From contig JAKVBD010000019.1 in the NCBI GenBank assembly GCA_022446985.1, positions 1 to 64,000 of the forward strand: DNA of 64,000 nucleotides, in the 5' to 3' direction. Source of the DNA: Lentisphaerales bacterium. Its GTDB lineage: Bacteria; Verrucomicrobiota; Lentisphaeria; Lentisphaerales; Lentisphaeraceae. The position numbers and the translations under genes were made by a program. The notes below the pieces were generated by a model. It saw only the letters and a list, made by a program, of their open reading frames with translations. It did not search any database and was not told the DNA's origin. Position 1 is the stretch's first letter, and each line of letters starts with the position of its first letter. Positions 36,858 to 46,749 of the stretch are shown here, piece after piece.

Positions 36858-36885
36858 TTATTTATGCGTAGAGACAAGGAAAACT

Positions 36886-38358
36886 ATGAACGCTCCTAAA
36901 AAACAGAAAAAGTATAATTTACTTTATATCCACTCAGACCAGCATACCCCATATGTTACAGGCTGCTATGGGGATAGTATTGTCCAAACTCCTAACCTCG
37001 ACAAACTGGCCTCTAAAGGCGTTAAGTTTACAAACGCATACTGCCCTTCTCCTATCTGTACGCCATCAAGAATGTCAACATTTACAGGTAAATTCCCTTA
37101 CCGCAATGAAAGCTGGAACAACTACCACGTTCTAGACTCGGGCTACCCGACCTTTGCACACTCTATGGGAGCTGCAGGCTATAGACCCGTACTATTTGGC
37201 AGAATGCACTCTATCGGTCCTGACCAACTTAGAGGTTATGCTGAAAGATATGTAGGAGATCACTGTTCAAACTTCACAGAAAGTTCTGACGTTGACCATG
37301 GCGAACTAACAGGAACAACAGGTCCAAATCGAATCAGTCTCGTAAAATCCGGTGCCGGGCAAAACGCTTACCAGGTACATGACGAAGATGTTCTTGAAGA
37401 AGTTCTTACATATATCGATAACCTTGGTGAGAAAAAAACTTCTGATGATGATTCACCATTTAACTTATCTATTGGTCTTATGCTCCCTCATCAGCCTTAC
37501 GTAGCCCGTAAAGAAGATTACGAACTTTATGAAGGCAAAATTCCTATGCCTTCAGTCATGGATGAATACAACGATGATTTACACCCATACTACAAACAGT
37601 GGCGTAAAGAGAGAAAAATCGAGCACGTAAGTGATGAAGAGATTCTTCGCTCTAAAACAGCTTATTACGCTCTCGTTACTGCAATGGATCGAATGATCGG
37701 AGACATTTTCGATCAATTGGACAAAAATGGCCTACTTGAAAATACACTTATCGTTTATTCATCTGACCATGGTGAACAAATTGGTGAGCACAGCCTCTGG
37801 TGGAAGCAGACCTTTTATGAGTACTCTGTAAAAATTCCAATGATTCTCTCACTCCCTGGCGTGTTACCAGAAGGCGAAACTTATGATGAGAATGTTTCCT
37901 CTCTTGACCTGAATGCAACAATGCTCGACATCCTTGGCTGCCCAGCCTTACCGGATAGCGATGGTAGAAGTATGCTGCCGATTATTGATCAAAAATCCTG
38001 GGACAATAAAGTTTTCTCAGAGTACTGCACTGATGATGGTACACTTATGAGAATGATTAAAAAAGACAATTGGAAGCTGAACTACTACCACGGTATGCCT
38101 TGTGAGCTCTTTAACTTAGCCGAAGACCCAATGGAACAAACGGATCTTTCTAAAGAACCAGAATTTGCGACAATTAAACAAGAACTTCTTGATGAAGTGC
38201 TGGCTGACTGGGATCCTATAAAGATCGCAGCAAAAATTGCTAAAATGAAAGCTGAAAACGATATTATTTCAGACTGGGCTTACAATGTTAACCCTAGTGA
38301 TCAGTTCCGTTGGAAGCTTCTGCCTGAAATGGATTACCTCGAACAACGGGTTTTTTAA
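36886..38358 (+). CDS. sulfatase without signal peptide (cytoplasmic type)
   Basis: A 490-residue alkaline-phosphatase-superfamily sulfatase. The formylglycine motif is C-T-P-S-R at residues 58-62, followed by the conserved GK; the N-terminal metal site is HSDQHTPYVTGCYG and the second is SSDHGEQIGEH (about 292-302). The enzyme begins MNAPKKQKKYNLLYI with no signal peptide, as in choline-sulfatase-like enzymes that act in the cytoplasm on imported esters. The formylglycine-generating enzyme is not in the window. Regulated, by inference, by the divergent AraC protein. Its end overlaps the histidine kinase gene by 65 bases. Confidence 0.9.
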   Translation: MNAPKKQKKYNLLYIHSDQHTPYVTGCYGDSIVQTPNLDKLASKGVKFTNAYCPSPICTPSRMSTFTGKFPYRNESWNNYHVLDSGYPTFAHSMGAAGYRPVLFGRMHSIGPDQLRGYAERYVGDHCSNFTESSDVDHGELTGTTGPNRISLVKSGAGQNAYQVHDEDVLEEVLTYIDNLGEKKTSDDDSPFNLSIGLMLPHQPYVARKEDYELYEGKIPMPSVMDEYNDDLHPYYKQWRKERKIEHVSDEEILRSKTAYYALVTAMDRMIGDIFDQLDKNGLLENTLIVYSSDHGEQIGEHSLWWKQTFYEYSVKIPMILSLPGVLPEGETYDENVSSLDLNATMLDILGCPALPDSDGRSMLPIIDQKSWDNKVFSEYCTDDGTLMRMIKKDNWKLNYYHGMPCELFNLAEDPMEQTDLSKEPEFATIKQELLDEVLADWDPIKIAAKIAKMKAENDIISDWAYNVNPSDQFRWKLLPEMDYLEQRVF

Positions 38359-39910
38359 GCTCAGGGTTCTTTTCCCAGGCTAAAAAGTTCATCAATTCCT
38401 GAATGAGCTTGGGTTTAGAAATAGGCTTAGCTATATAAGAATCTGCCACAAACAGTATCCGTGTTTCATCTTCTTTAAACGCGGATGCTGTAACTGCAGT
38501 GATAGGAATATGCTTAGTTTTCGGATTTTTCTTTATCAAGCTGGACGCTTCATATCCGTCCATCTCAGGCATTTTCATGTCCATTAAAATAATATTTGGA
38601 AGCTCCTCCTCGGCAATTCTTACTGCTTCCTTTCCCGATCCTGTATGTAAAATTTCGAATCCATAAGAATTCAAATAAAGTTGAATCAACTCTCGATTGA
38701 AGCTTATATCATCAACGATCAGAATTTTTGCAGGCTTAAACTGAATTTCATCGATAGTAAAGAGATTTGTATCGCTTGATATAAGCTCCTGAACAATTGC
38801 AGTTTTAATCTCTGGGAATTCAATTCTAAAAGTAGAGCCTTTGTGTAGACTGCTTTCTACAATGATTTTTCCGCCCATTAGTTTTACTAATTCACGGCAA
38901 ATAGAAAGACCTAAGCCAGTTCCTCCATACTCTTCTACTTTTTGACCTGGTAGCTGTTGGAAAGATTCAAAAATTATCCCTTGTTTATCTTCTGGGATAC
39001 CAATCCCAGTATCGCTGACTTCCAGGACAAGTGTGGCTTTACTCCAGGTATCATCTAAAAACTCGCTTTTGGCGCGAATCAAGATGTAACCGCTATCCGT
39101 AAACTTTAAGGCATTGCCAATAAGATTAACCAATACCTGTCTCAAGCGGCTTTGATCAAGCAGGAAAGCCTCGGGTAAATTTTCATATTGAACAACAAAT
39201 TCGAGATTTTTCTCTGTCGCTTTCTTTTCATAAATAACTTTGAGCTCATTAAAAAGGTCTTCAATTGACACAGGGTAAAGCTGCAAATCAAATTTACCCG
39301 ATTCTATCTTAGAAAGGTCCAGAACATCATTTATCAAGGACATAAGAGAGTCGCCACTGGTCAAAATGGCATCCAGGTAATTTCGGCAACATGGGTCATC
39401 CAGCATCTGATTCAAAATCTCTGAAAAACCTAAGATCGCATTCATCGGTGTACGTATCTCATGAGACATATTTGACAGGAATAAACTCTTAGCCTGATTA
39501 GCTATTTCGGCCGCTTCTTTAGCTTCTTTCAGTGCCACTTCCTGATTATGCCGTTCGGTTATATCTCGCCCTATCCCAATCAAACCTATAACTTTACCAT
39601 CTTCATCGCGACAAGGTGATTTTACAGTTTCTAGTAAAACCTTACTGCCATTCGGATACAGAACCCATTCTTCAATGGTGACTGTTTTATTATGCTCCAT
39701 GACTATGCGGTCAATTTCACGAAACTCTTCCACTGCATCTAATGAAAAGTGATCCTCGTCAGATGAATTGACTATTTGATCCATAGGCAAACCAAAGAAC
39801 TCACACATCTTCTCATTGCATGCCTGAAAGACATAATCTCTATCCTTGATAAAGATAATATCTGCAGTAGCGTCCATGACTGATTTCAGCCAGATGTTTG
39901 AATCTTTCAT
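38294..39910 (-). CDS. hybrid sensor histidine kinase
   Basis: A 538-residue soluble hybrid kinase: PAS domain (residues 5-125), HisKA with the phospho-His in NMSHEIRTPMNAIL (H150), HATPase with N box NLIGNALKF, G boxes DTGIGI and GGTGLGLSI, and a C-terminal receiver domain (from KILIVDD, phospho-Asp in ILMDMKMPEMDG). It has no membrane segment, so the PAS domain senses a cytoplasmic signal. There is no HTH; output is by phosphotransfer to a partner not seen here. GGAGGG lies before the ATG. Confidence 0.92.
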   Translation of the reverse strand: MKDSNIWLKSVMDATADIIFIKDRDYVFQACNEKMCEFFGLPMDQIVNSSDEDHFSLDAVEEFREIDRIVMEHNKTVTIEEWVLYPNGSKVLLETVKSPCRDEDGKVIGLIGIGRDITERHNQEVALKEAKEAAEIANQAKSLFLSNMSHEIRTPMNAILGFSEILNQMLDDPCCRNYLDAILTSGDSLMSLINDVLDLSKIESGKFDLQLYPVSIEDLFNELKVIYEKKATEKNLEFVVQYENLPEAFLLDQSRLRQVLVNLIGNALKFTDSGYILIRAKSEFLDDTWSKATLVLEVSDTGIGIPEDKQGIIFESFQQLPGQKVEEYGGTGLGLSICRELVKLMGGKIIVESSLHKGSTFRIEFPEIKTAIVQELISSDTNLFTIDEIQFKPAKILIVDDISFNRELIQLYLNSYGFEILHTGSGKEAVRIAEEELPNIILMDMKMPEMDGYEASSLIKKNPKTKHIPITAVTASAFKEDETRILFVADSYIAKPISKPKLIQELMNFLAWEKNPELKKPVVRGNPFQAEASNGTDH

Positions 39911-40151
39911 TTACCCTCCATAGCATTTGAATGGCACGTTCTTCCTCCCTGAAGAAATTACCCTGTGATATTTTAATCTACCCATTCGCGAAGCTGCATT
40001 CAAGTTTTTTAGAAAACCTGCCAGCAGTTTGACAACTCTTCATTTCATTACAATCTACCAAACCTCAACTTTATAGTTGTGGAATATTTAATTTAAAAGT
40101 CATATCCCATTTGCGCCAAATAAGCTACCATTTTATTAAAGCTGGCTGATT

Positions 40152-41393
40152 TTGCCTGCGGCAATTTTAGAGCTCTTAATGAGTATTCCCGGGCAGACAG
40201 CTGGCTTCAATGCATTTACCAGCCCTCTTAGAGGTGCTCTAAACATCACCCGTTCAAATCTAGCTTTCAGTTACTTTCTAGGAACAATCAGTAGCGGCTT
40301 CATCTTACCTAAAGCTGGTAAATTATTGGATCAATTTGGCACCAGGCCCGCAGTCATGATAGTTTCCTTCTGTCTTGGTATAACACTCATTACTTTCAGC
40401 TATATCGAGGCCATCTTAGAGCTCATTACTTCTAGCATCAGTTTTGTAAGTCGCTATATTATAGCTATATCAGTACTGGCTGTGCTTGTGCTGACCTTAA
40501 GGTTCTTTACTCAAGAAATACTGCCAATGATCAACAATACCAGGATTGGCCGCTGGGGCGATAAGAAAAGAGCTAAAGTTGTCGCTGTTTTGGGAATGAT
40601 AAATGCCATCGCCTTCAACTCATCCCCGTTGTTAATGAGTATTCTTGTCAGTTCATATGGCTGGCAAATGACCTGGCGTTACCTCGTCGTAGTCATTGTT
40701 GTATTCTTCTTGATTTTTGCCTGGGTATTCTTTAGAGATAACATGAAATTATGTGATTTGATAGTTGATGGTGTTTCGATAAATGATGATGAAGCCCCTG
40801 CAGATGGAATGACCGGCATTGAAGTAGACGAGGCCCGTCAAATAATCACTTTCAAAGCTATTACTTTTGCTCTTAGCCTCTATACTATGACATTTACCGG
40901 CATAGCTTTTCTCCTCGAAGCAATCGGACTTGAAGCCGGTCTTTCTAAAACAACAACTATGGGAATATTTGTACCTGTTACATTTATAACCATACCAACA
41001 GGCTTCTTAGCGGCCTGTCTTTCAGATCGCATACCTTTCAAAAAACTTGTTATTGCTTTAACTCTTTTCCAGGCAATTGGCTACTTATCGTTCTCATTTG
41101 TAAACACTACGATAGGCTTTTATTCGAGTATTATCTTCTTAGGTTTAGCTGGCGGTTTATTCGGTCCGATTATGACTATTGCCTTCCCATGATTTTTAGG
41201 CAGGCTTCATCTCGGAGCAATTAATGGCAAAGTAACCTCCTCACTGGTTATCTTCAGTGCCCCTGGGCCAATCATCTTTTCTGTAATAAAAGACCTCAGC
41301 GGTTACTTTTACTGCGGCCTTTATTTTTTCACCATACTCCCGCTAATAGCCTTTTTCATGGCTCGTAAAATTTACCTCAAAAAGCTGTATTGA
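40152..41393 (+). pseudogene. MFS transporter interrupted by an in-frame TGA
   Basis: The frame from about 40152 encodes an MFS protein of the oxalate/monocarboxylate-like type (SIPGQTAGFNAFTSPLR, GKLLDQFGTRP). It stops at TGA 41190-41192 after MTIAFP, but the same frame goes on for 67 more codons (FLGRLHLGAINGKVTSS, then PGPIIFS and two more helices) to TGA 41391-41393, giving 413 residues in all. The stop sits where the family has an Arg, so CGA to TGA is the simplest change. The 5' end is also poor: only a TTG without ribosome site, and a TAA at 40137-40139 closes the frame upstream although homology (SWLIL) continues to it. Confidence 0.8.
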
Positions 41394-41484
41394 CTTGCAT
41401 TTTACTGTAAACCGGTTAATTCTTTGGCGTTTTTACATAACTATTGAACTGGTTTTACGTTCCAGCTAACATTAGGAGACACAC

Positions 41485-42471
41485 ATGTCAGAATTCGTCG
41501 TATGCGCGCTTTATAAGTTTACGCGCCTTGAAGATTACGTAGATCTTCGTGAACCTCTCTACAAAGTCATGGATGACAATGAGGTCCGTGGTACTCTCCT
41601 TCTCGCTCAAGAAGGTATCAATGGTACAATCTCAGGCAGTCGTCAGGGAATAGATACAGTTCTTAACTGGCTACACTCAGATGAACGACTCAATCCGATT
41701 ACATATAAAGAGTCCTATAATGAGAACTCGCCGTATAAACTAACTAAGGTCAAGCTGAAAAAAGTAATCGTCACCATGGGTATTGAAGGGATAGACCCTA
41801 ACAAAAGTGTTGGCACTTATATTCCTCCTAAAGAATGGAATGATCTTATCTCAGATCCTGAAGTCATCCTTGTCGATACTCGTAATGAATATGAGTTTGA
41901 AATAGGTACCTTCCAAAATGCTGTTAATCCTCATACTGACAACTTCAGAGAATTCCCTAAATACGTCGAAGATAATCTGGACCCGGAAAAGCATAAAAAA
42001 GTAGCCATGTTCTGTACCGGTGGCATTCGCTGCGAGAAATCAACAGCGTTTCTCAAGGAAAAAGGTTTTAAAGAAGTTTACCACCTTCAAGGCGGTATCC
42101 TTAAGTATCTCGAAGAAGTCCCCAAGGAAGATACCATGTGGGAAGGCGAATGTTTTGTTTTTGATGATCGAGTAGCAGTAAATCACGATCTCGAAAAAGG
42201 TAAGTATGATCAGTGTCACGCCTGCCGCTTTCCGATCACAGAAGAAGAAAAAGAAGATGAGCGCTTCATTCAGGGCGTCAGCTGCCCAAGGTGTTACGAA
42301 AAAACTTCGCCTGAACAAAAAGCCCGTTATGAAGAACGTGAAAAGCAAATTCGCTTAGCTGAAAAACGAGGTGAAGATCATATTGGTCACGATATCACTA
42401 AAATCGTAGAGCAAAAACGTCAAGAAAAAGCTCAACGCAAAGCTGAACAGCAAAAAGAATCATTGAAGTAA
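41485..42471 (+). CDS. trhO: tRNA uridine 5-hydroxylase (rhodanese-like)
   Basis: A 328-residue TrhO/YceA protein, which makes 5-hydroxyuridine at position 34 of tRNAs using O2. It has the N-terminal acylphosphatase-like domain ([15 protein letters not shown]) and the rhodanese domain with active-site Cys in [12 protein letters not shown] (about residues 172-183), plus a Cys-rich tail ([13 protein letters not shown]). The basic C-terminus ([14 protein letters not shown]) is longer than usual. A strong AGGAGA precedes the ATG, and a perfect terminator follows. Confidence 0.93.
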   Translation: MSEFVVCALYKFTRLEDYVDLREPLYKVMDDNEVRGTLLLAQEGINGTISGSRQGIDTVLNWLHSDERLNPITYKESYNENSPYKLTKVKLKKVIVTMGIEGIDPNKSVGTYIPPKEWNDLISDPEVILVDTRNEYEFEIGTFQNAVNPHTDNFREFPKYVEDNLDPEKHKKVAMFCTGGIRCEKSTAFLKEKGFKEVYHLQGGILKYLEEVPKEDTMWEGECFVFDDRVAVNHDLEKGKYDQCHACRFPITEEEKEDERFIQGVSCPRCYEKTSPEQKARYEEREKQIRLAEKRGEDHIGHDITKIVEQKRQEKAQRKAEQQKESLK

Positions 42472-42477
42472 ATTTTC

Positions 42478-42504
42478 GGGCAGGACTCTCCTGCCCTTTT
42501 TCTT
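42478..42504 (+). terminator. intrinsic terminator of trhO
   Basis: GGGCAGGA (42478-42485), a CTC loop and TCCTGCCC (42489-42496) form a perfect 8-bp stem followed by TTTTTCTT. The T-tract ends exactly at the ATG of the next gene. Confidence 0.9.
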
Positions 42505-43404
42505 ATGTCTAAAAATTATAGTACAGCCCCCATGCCTTCTTTTGTCTGGATTCCGGATGGTTTGAGTTGCAATACAATACTTGAATTTCTAATTGAGAAA
42601 TTTCCGCGCATTCCTCGAGAAACTTGGGTGACAAGAATTGAGGATGGTAAAGTTTACTTTGAAGACGAAACTCCAGTCACCAGTATCACTCCGTATATCG
42701 GCTCGCGAAGACTAAAATATTTTCGTGAAGTTCCACATGAAGAACCGATTCCTTTTAAAGAAAAAGTTTTATTTGAGAATGACAATTTTATAATTGTCGA
42801 CAAACCACATTTCCTACCGATTCACCCCGCAGGCAAATTTGTCAACGAAACTCTGGTTAGCCGTCTAAAGTCTAAACACGGCTATGAAGATTTAGCTATT
42901 GCCCATCGACTGGACCGATTGACTGCAGGACTGGTTCTTGCTACAAAAAAGAAAGAAGTTCGCTCGGCATATCAGCAACTCTTTATGGAACGCCAGATCT
43001 CCAAAACCTATTTGGCTATAGGTCCCCTTCCAACAGACAAGCAAAAGTCATGGACTATAAAAAACCATCTGGGGCCTCATCTAGAGCACTTTAGAATGAA
43101 AGTTATCGAAAGTGAAGCTCCAAACTCTGAAAGTAAAATAACCCTATTGAAAAAACATGACGACATAGGGCTGTTTAGCTTAAAGCCAATTACAGGTAAA
43201 AAACATCAACTGCGCGTACATATGACCTGTATAGGTTCTAAAGTACTAAATGACCCGCTTTATCCTGAATGTCCTCAACACGAAGTTAAAGACAATTTTA
43301 ATCAACCTCTCCAACTCTTGGCCTATGAGCTTTGCTTCCAGGATCCACTTACCAAAGAAGACTTTTCATTTCAAAGTCAGCTATCTTTAGCAATTAATCT
43401 TTAA
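42505..43404 (+). CDS. RluA-family pseudouridine synthase
   Basis: A 299-residue synthase. An N-terminal S4-like part (PRIPRETWVTRIEDGKV, about residues 32-48) precedes the catalytic domain: FENDNFIIVDKPHFLPIHP, catalytic Asp in IAHRLDRLTAGLVLA (about 131-145) and KPITGKKHQLRVHM. It uses TAG in place of TSG. The RNA target is unknown. The ATG at 42505 sits directly after a terminator T-tract and has no Shine-Dalgarno; the Met at 42532 is another possible start. Confidence 0.87.
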   Translation: MSKNYSTAPMPSFVWIPDGLSCNTILEFLIEKFPRIPRETWVTRIEDGKVYFEDETPVTSITPYIGSRRLKYFREVPHEEPIPFKEKVLFENDNFIIVDKPHFLPIHPAGKFVNETLVSRLKSKHGYEDLAIAHRLDRLTAGLVLATKKKEVRSAYQQLFMERQISKTYLAIGPLPTDKQKSWTIKNHLGPHLEHFRMKVIESEAPNSESKITLLKKHDDIGLFSLKPITGKKHQLRVHMTCIGSKVLNDPLYPECPQHEVKDNFNQPLQLLAYELCFQDPLTKEDFSFQSQLSLAINL

Positions 43405-43558
43405 TTTTTTATCCAAAGAACTGTCTTTTTTGAAGGATAATTACGTTTATTATGAATGTATGAGAAAAAGCATTTTTTTACTTTTCATTGCGTCAGTTCT
43501 ATGTTAATACGCAGATTCTTATGATTGTGTGTATATAAATAACGTATTTATAATTTTA

Positions 43559-45430
43559 ATGACAAAAAAAATTATTATCCCAGCTCTAGCCTTTTTTGTT
43601 TGTTTACAAATGTCCGCTTTAGAGCCCAAAACCTTGCAGCTATTTGAAAAGTACTGCTTTGATTGCCATTCAGATGGTATCGACAAAGGCAACTTCGAAT
43701 TCGATAAGATTATGAAGCAGCCTCTTCATTCTCCAGAAACCCGTAAAACATGGCATAAGATCTGGGATGTCATTGAAGAACACCAGATGCCACCTGCAAA
43801 CAAGAAAAAGCAGCCAACCAAAGCCGAAAGAGAAGAAATGCTTATCGGCCTTGAGGTTGAAGTCTTTTCAGTAAAGCGCGACCAACGCTATGCCGGACCA
43901 ATCAGTCTAGTTCGCATGAGCAATGAACAGTACGGTAATTTCATTAAAGATCTTACCGGAGCTTGGTATAACGTCTCGAATCAGCTTCCTCTCGACCCAA
44001 CCAGTTCAGGCTTTAACAACATCACGGCTACCCTGAATATTTCGCCATTGCTTTTTGAGAGATATACAAAGATTGCTCAGCAACTTTCTCAAGGATTAAT
44101 GACAGGCTCAAAAGATAGTGGCTTAAACAAACGTGGTGTGCATCTGCGTAAAAGCATAGGTGACGGAAAAGACTTTAAAAAGGTAAGAGACAACATCAAT
44201 TACATTGCTAAAAAGTCTTTCCGCAGACCTTTAGTTGATGATGAGCTCAATGGTCTTATGAAGATATATACTTCCTTCAAGAAGTCACATGATCATAACT
44301 ACGCCATGATCGAAACTCTTAAAGCTATAATGACTTCACCCAATTTCCTTTTCAGAACGGAGCTCTTGGGAGTCGATAAAGTTGAAGGGAATATAGCAAG
44401 ACTGGATGAATTTGCCCTTGCCTCACGTCTGGCCTTTTTTCTCTGGAATTCAGGCCCGGATGACCATTTACTCAATTTAGCTGAACAAGGTAAGTTAAGA
44501 GCAAATTTGGACACCACTGTAGTTCGTATGATTAAAGATTGGCGTTTCATTAAAATGGTAGAATCGTTTGGGCAATACTGGCTCGGAATTCAATACCTTC
44601 AAAACAATGTTCCAAGTAGAAGAATCTTTAAAGATTTTGACCGCCAGTACCTATCCAATATGAAACAGGAAACTACGAAATTCCTGCACTATCTATTTCA
44701 AGAAAATAAATCCATAAACGAAATCTTCAGTTCAAGAGAAACTTTCGTAAATCGAAAATTGGCTAACTACTATGGAGTTAAATTTACCGGAAAGAACAGC
44801 TATCAAAAAGTTACCATGCCAGAAAAGTTTAGACGTCGAGGTATCCTGACACAGCCAAGCGTATTACTTGTAACCTCTGATCCAGATCGCACTTCACCTG
44901 TAAAGCGTGGGCTATGGATTCTTGAAAACTTACTCGGAATGCAACCTCCACCAGCTCCACCGGATGTCACAACAATTGACGAAAATGCAGCCGAAAATAA
45001 GAACTTGACTTTAAGGCAAAAACTAGAAAAGCACCGTAATAACAAAGCATGTGCTTCATGTCACGCGATGATGGATCCACTGGGATTCACGATGGATAAC
45101 TTCAATGCCGTCGGACAATGGCGCGAGCAGGAACATGGTAAGCCCCTCGATGTCAAATCTAACTGGCGCGGCCATCAGATCGATAATTTCGACGATCTTT
45201 ATAAGCTCATAACAACTAAATATAGAAATGAGTTCCTCAGCTGCTTTACTGAGAAACTTATGAACTTTGCTTTAGGTAGAGGTATGGAGATAGAAGATCG
45301 CATTGCCATAAATAAAATTGTAAGACAAGTAGAAAAGCCCGATAGTAAGTTTCACGATCTATTTATCGCAGTTGTTAAAAGTACACCATTTCAGTATAGA
45401 TCAATTGAGAAAAAGCAGGAATACAAATGA
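43559..45430 (+). CDS. secreted DUF1587/DUF1592/DUF1588/DUF1585 c-type heme protein
   Basis: A 623-residue planctomycete-type protein with a signal peptide (MTKKIIIPALAFFVCLQMSA), so I place the start at ATG 43559; the frame also opens at 43529. A first heme-binding CFDCH motif (about residues 34-38) and a second CASCH near the C-terminus flank the DUF1587/1595/1592/1588/1585 array (PVKRGLWILENLLGMQPPPAPP is the DUF1588 landmark). These proteins are usually encoded just before a DUF1552 gene, as here (4-base overlap). They are thought to be envelope redox proteins; the substrate is unknown. Confidence 0.87.
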   Translation: MTKKIIIPALAFFVCLQMSALEPKTLQLFEKYCFDCHSDGIDKGNFEFDKIMKQPLHSPETRKTWHKIWDVIEEHQMPPANKKKQPTKAEREEMLIGLEVEVFSVKRDQRYAGPISLVRMSNEQYGNFIKDLTGAWYNVSNQLPLDPTSSGFNNITATLNISPLLFERYTKIAQQLSQGLMTGSKDSGLNKRGVHLRKSIGDGKDFKKVRDNINYIAKKSFRRPLVDDELNGLMKIYTSFKKSHDHNYAMIETLKAIMTSPNFLFRTELLGVDKVEGNIARLDEFALASRLAFFLWNSGPDDHLLNLAEQGKLRANLDTTVVRMIKDWRFIKMVESFGQYWLGIQYLQNNVPSRRIFKDFDRQYLSNMKQETTKFLHYLFQENKSINEIFSSRETFVNRKLANYYGVKFTGKNSYQKVTMPEKFRRRGILTQPSVLLVTSDPDRTSPVKRGLWILENLLGMQPPPAPPDVTTIDENAAENKNLTLRQKLEKHRNNKACASCHAMMDPLGFTMDNFNAVGQWREQEHGKPLDVKSNWRGHQIDNFDDLYKLITTKYRNEFLSCFTEKLMNFALGRGMEIEDRIAINKIVRQVEKPDSKFHDLFIAVVKSTPFQYRSIEKKQEYK

Positions 45431-46749
45431 AGAATGTACATAATCTTTTAAGCACCGGCCATAATCGTCGAACCTTTTTAAAGGGCGCTGGTATTTCATT
45501 ATTCCTGCCACAGATGATTTCCATAGCTGGCGACAAAGCTCATGAAAATCCTGTGAGAATGGCTTTCCTCCATGTGCCAAATGGCAAAATTATGGAAAAA
45601 TGGACACCTTCCAAGTTAGGTAAAGATTACGAACTACCCCAGACCCTTAAACCTCTTACTCAACATAAGAATGATTTTCAGGTCATTTCAGGACTTCAGC
45701 ATAAAAATGCCTTCGCTAACGGAGATGGCGCCGGCGATCATGCCAGAGCTCAAGGATCCTTTCTGACCGGAGTTCAGATCTTAAAGTCAGCAAAAAATGT
45801 TAAGAATGGTATCTCAGTTGATCAGGTAGCAGCTCAAAGGCTGGGGAAAAAGACTTACCTACCAAGCTTAGAACTATCAACTCAAAGAGGTCGTTTATCT
45901 GGATCTTGTGATTCCGGCTATAGCTGCATGTATCAGTTTAATCTCGCCTGGAGAAACGAAAAAGAACCAATGGTTCCAGAATCCTCTCCACAACAGGCTT
46001 TTAACAGAGCTTTTACTCTTTGGAATGGTAAAAATGAAAAGAATGCACACTCCGCATCAGAGAAAAGTGTACTCGATTACATGCTTTCCTCCGCAAACTC
46101 TTTGAAAAAGCGCCTGGCGAAAGAGGATCTTGAAAAACTGGACCAGTACTTCACTTCTGTCCGCGAAATTGAGCGAAAAAACCAAAAAGGCAAACCGACC
46201 GTTCATTCAAAACAGTTCACTCGCGACTTTAGTAAAAACCCTAGAAGCTATAAAGAAAAAATCGAAACTCTTATGGACATTATGGTTCTAACCTGGGAAG
46301 TCGATGCAACAAGAATTTGTACTATGCTTGTCGCCGATGAAGGCAGTAATATGTCATTTCCAGATATGGGAATCGATGGAGGCCACCACTCACTAAGTCA
46401 CCATCAAAATGATCAAGCAAAAATAAAGCAAATAGAAAAAATTGATCTTTTCTATGTAAAGAGGTTCAGTTATTTCCTCAGTAAACTCAAAGAGCGCAAA
46501 GTCAACGGGAAATCACTTCTTGATCAATCCATGATTCTTTATGGCAGTGGCTTAAGTGATGGTAATAGACATAGGCATAATAACCTACCAATACTTCTGG
46601 CTGGTAGAGCTGGCGGCAAATTGAATCCTGGGATTCATAGAATGTATAAGGATCAACCTATGTGTAATTTATTCCTCAACATGCTGGATACGTTTGGTGC
46701 CCCGGCAAAAAGCTTTGGGGACAGCACTGGTAGACTGGCTAAAATTTAG
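45427..46749 (+). CDS. DUF1552 protein with Tat signal
   Basis: A 440-residue protein. The N-terminus HNRRTFLKGAGISLFLPQM is a twin-arginine signal, so it is exported folded. The body has the DUF1552 features: MAFLHVPNGK, DHARAQGSFLTG, LELSTQRG and a C-terminal sulfatase/phosphatase-like fold with ILYGSGLSDGNRHRHNNLP. It is translated with the preceding heme protein (ATGA overlap). A terminator follows, lying inside the end of the convergent gene. Confidence 0.88.
   Translation: MKNVHNLLSTGHNRRTFLKGAGISLFLPQMISIAGDKAHENPVRMAFLHVPNGKIMEKWTPSKLGKDYELPQTLKPLTQHKNDFQVISGLQHKNAFANGDGAGDHARAQGSFLTGVQILKSAKNVKNGISVDQVAAQRLGKKTYLPSLELSTQRGRLSGSCDSGYSCMYQFNLAWRNEKEPMVPESSPQQAFNRAFTLWNGKNEKNAHSASEKSVLDYMLSSANSLKKRLAKEDLEKLDQYFTSVREIERKNQKGKPTVHSKQFTRDFSKNPRSYKEKIETLMDIMVLTWEVDATRICTMLVADEGSNMSFPDMGIDGGHHSLSHHQNDQAKIKQIEKIDLFYVKRFSYFLSKLKERKVNGKSLLDQSMILYGSGLSDGNRHRHNNLPILLAGRAGGKLNPGIHRMYKDQPMCNLFLNMLDTFGAPAKSFGDSTGRLAKI

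Noticed and set aside
40066..40079. CAACT/AGTTG hairpin in the gap between the histidine kinase and the MFS pseudogene
   Set aside because: A 5-bp stem without T-tract or conserved context is expected by chance in a 241-base AT-rich gap; nothing else in 39911-40151 is convincing.
41190..41192. TGA as a reassigned sense codon
   Set aside because: TGA ends several intact genes in the window, for example the MFS gene at 4550-4552 and fliI, so it is a normal stop here.
43409..43440. TTATCC/GGATAA inverted repeat after the second pseudouridine synthase
   Set aside because: The stem is weak and mostly AT; the small T-run lies inside the loop rather than after the stem, so I do not call a terminator.
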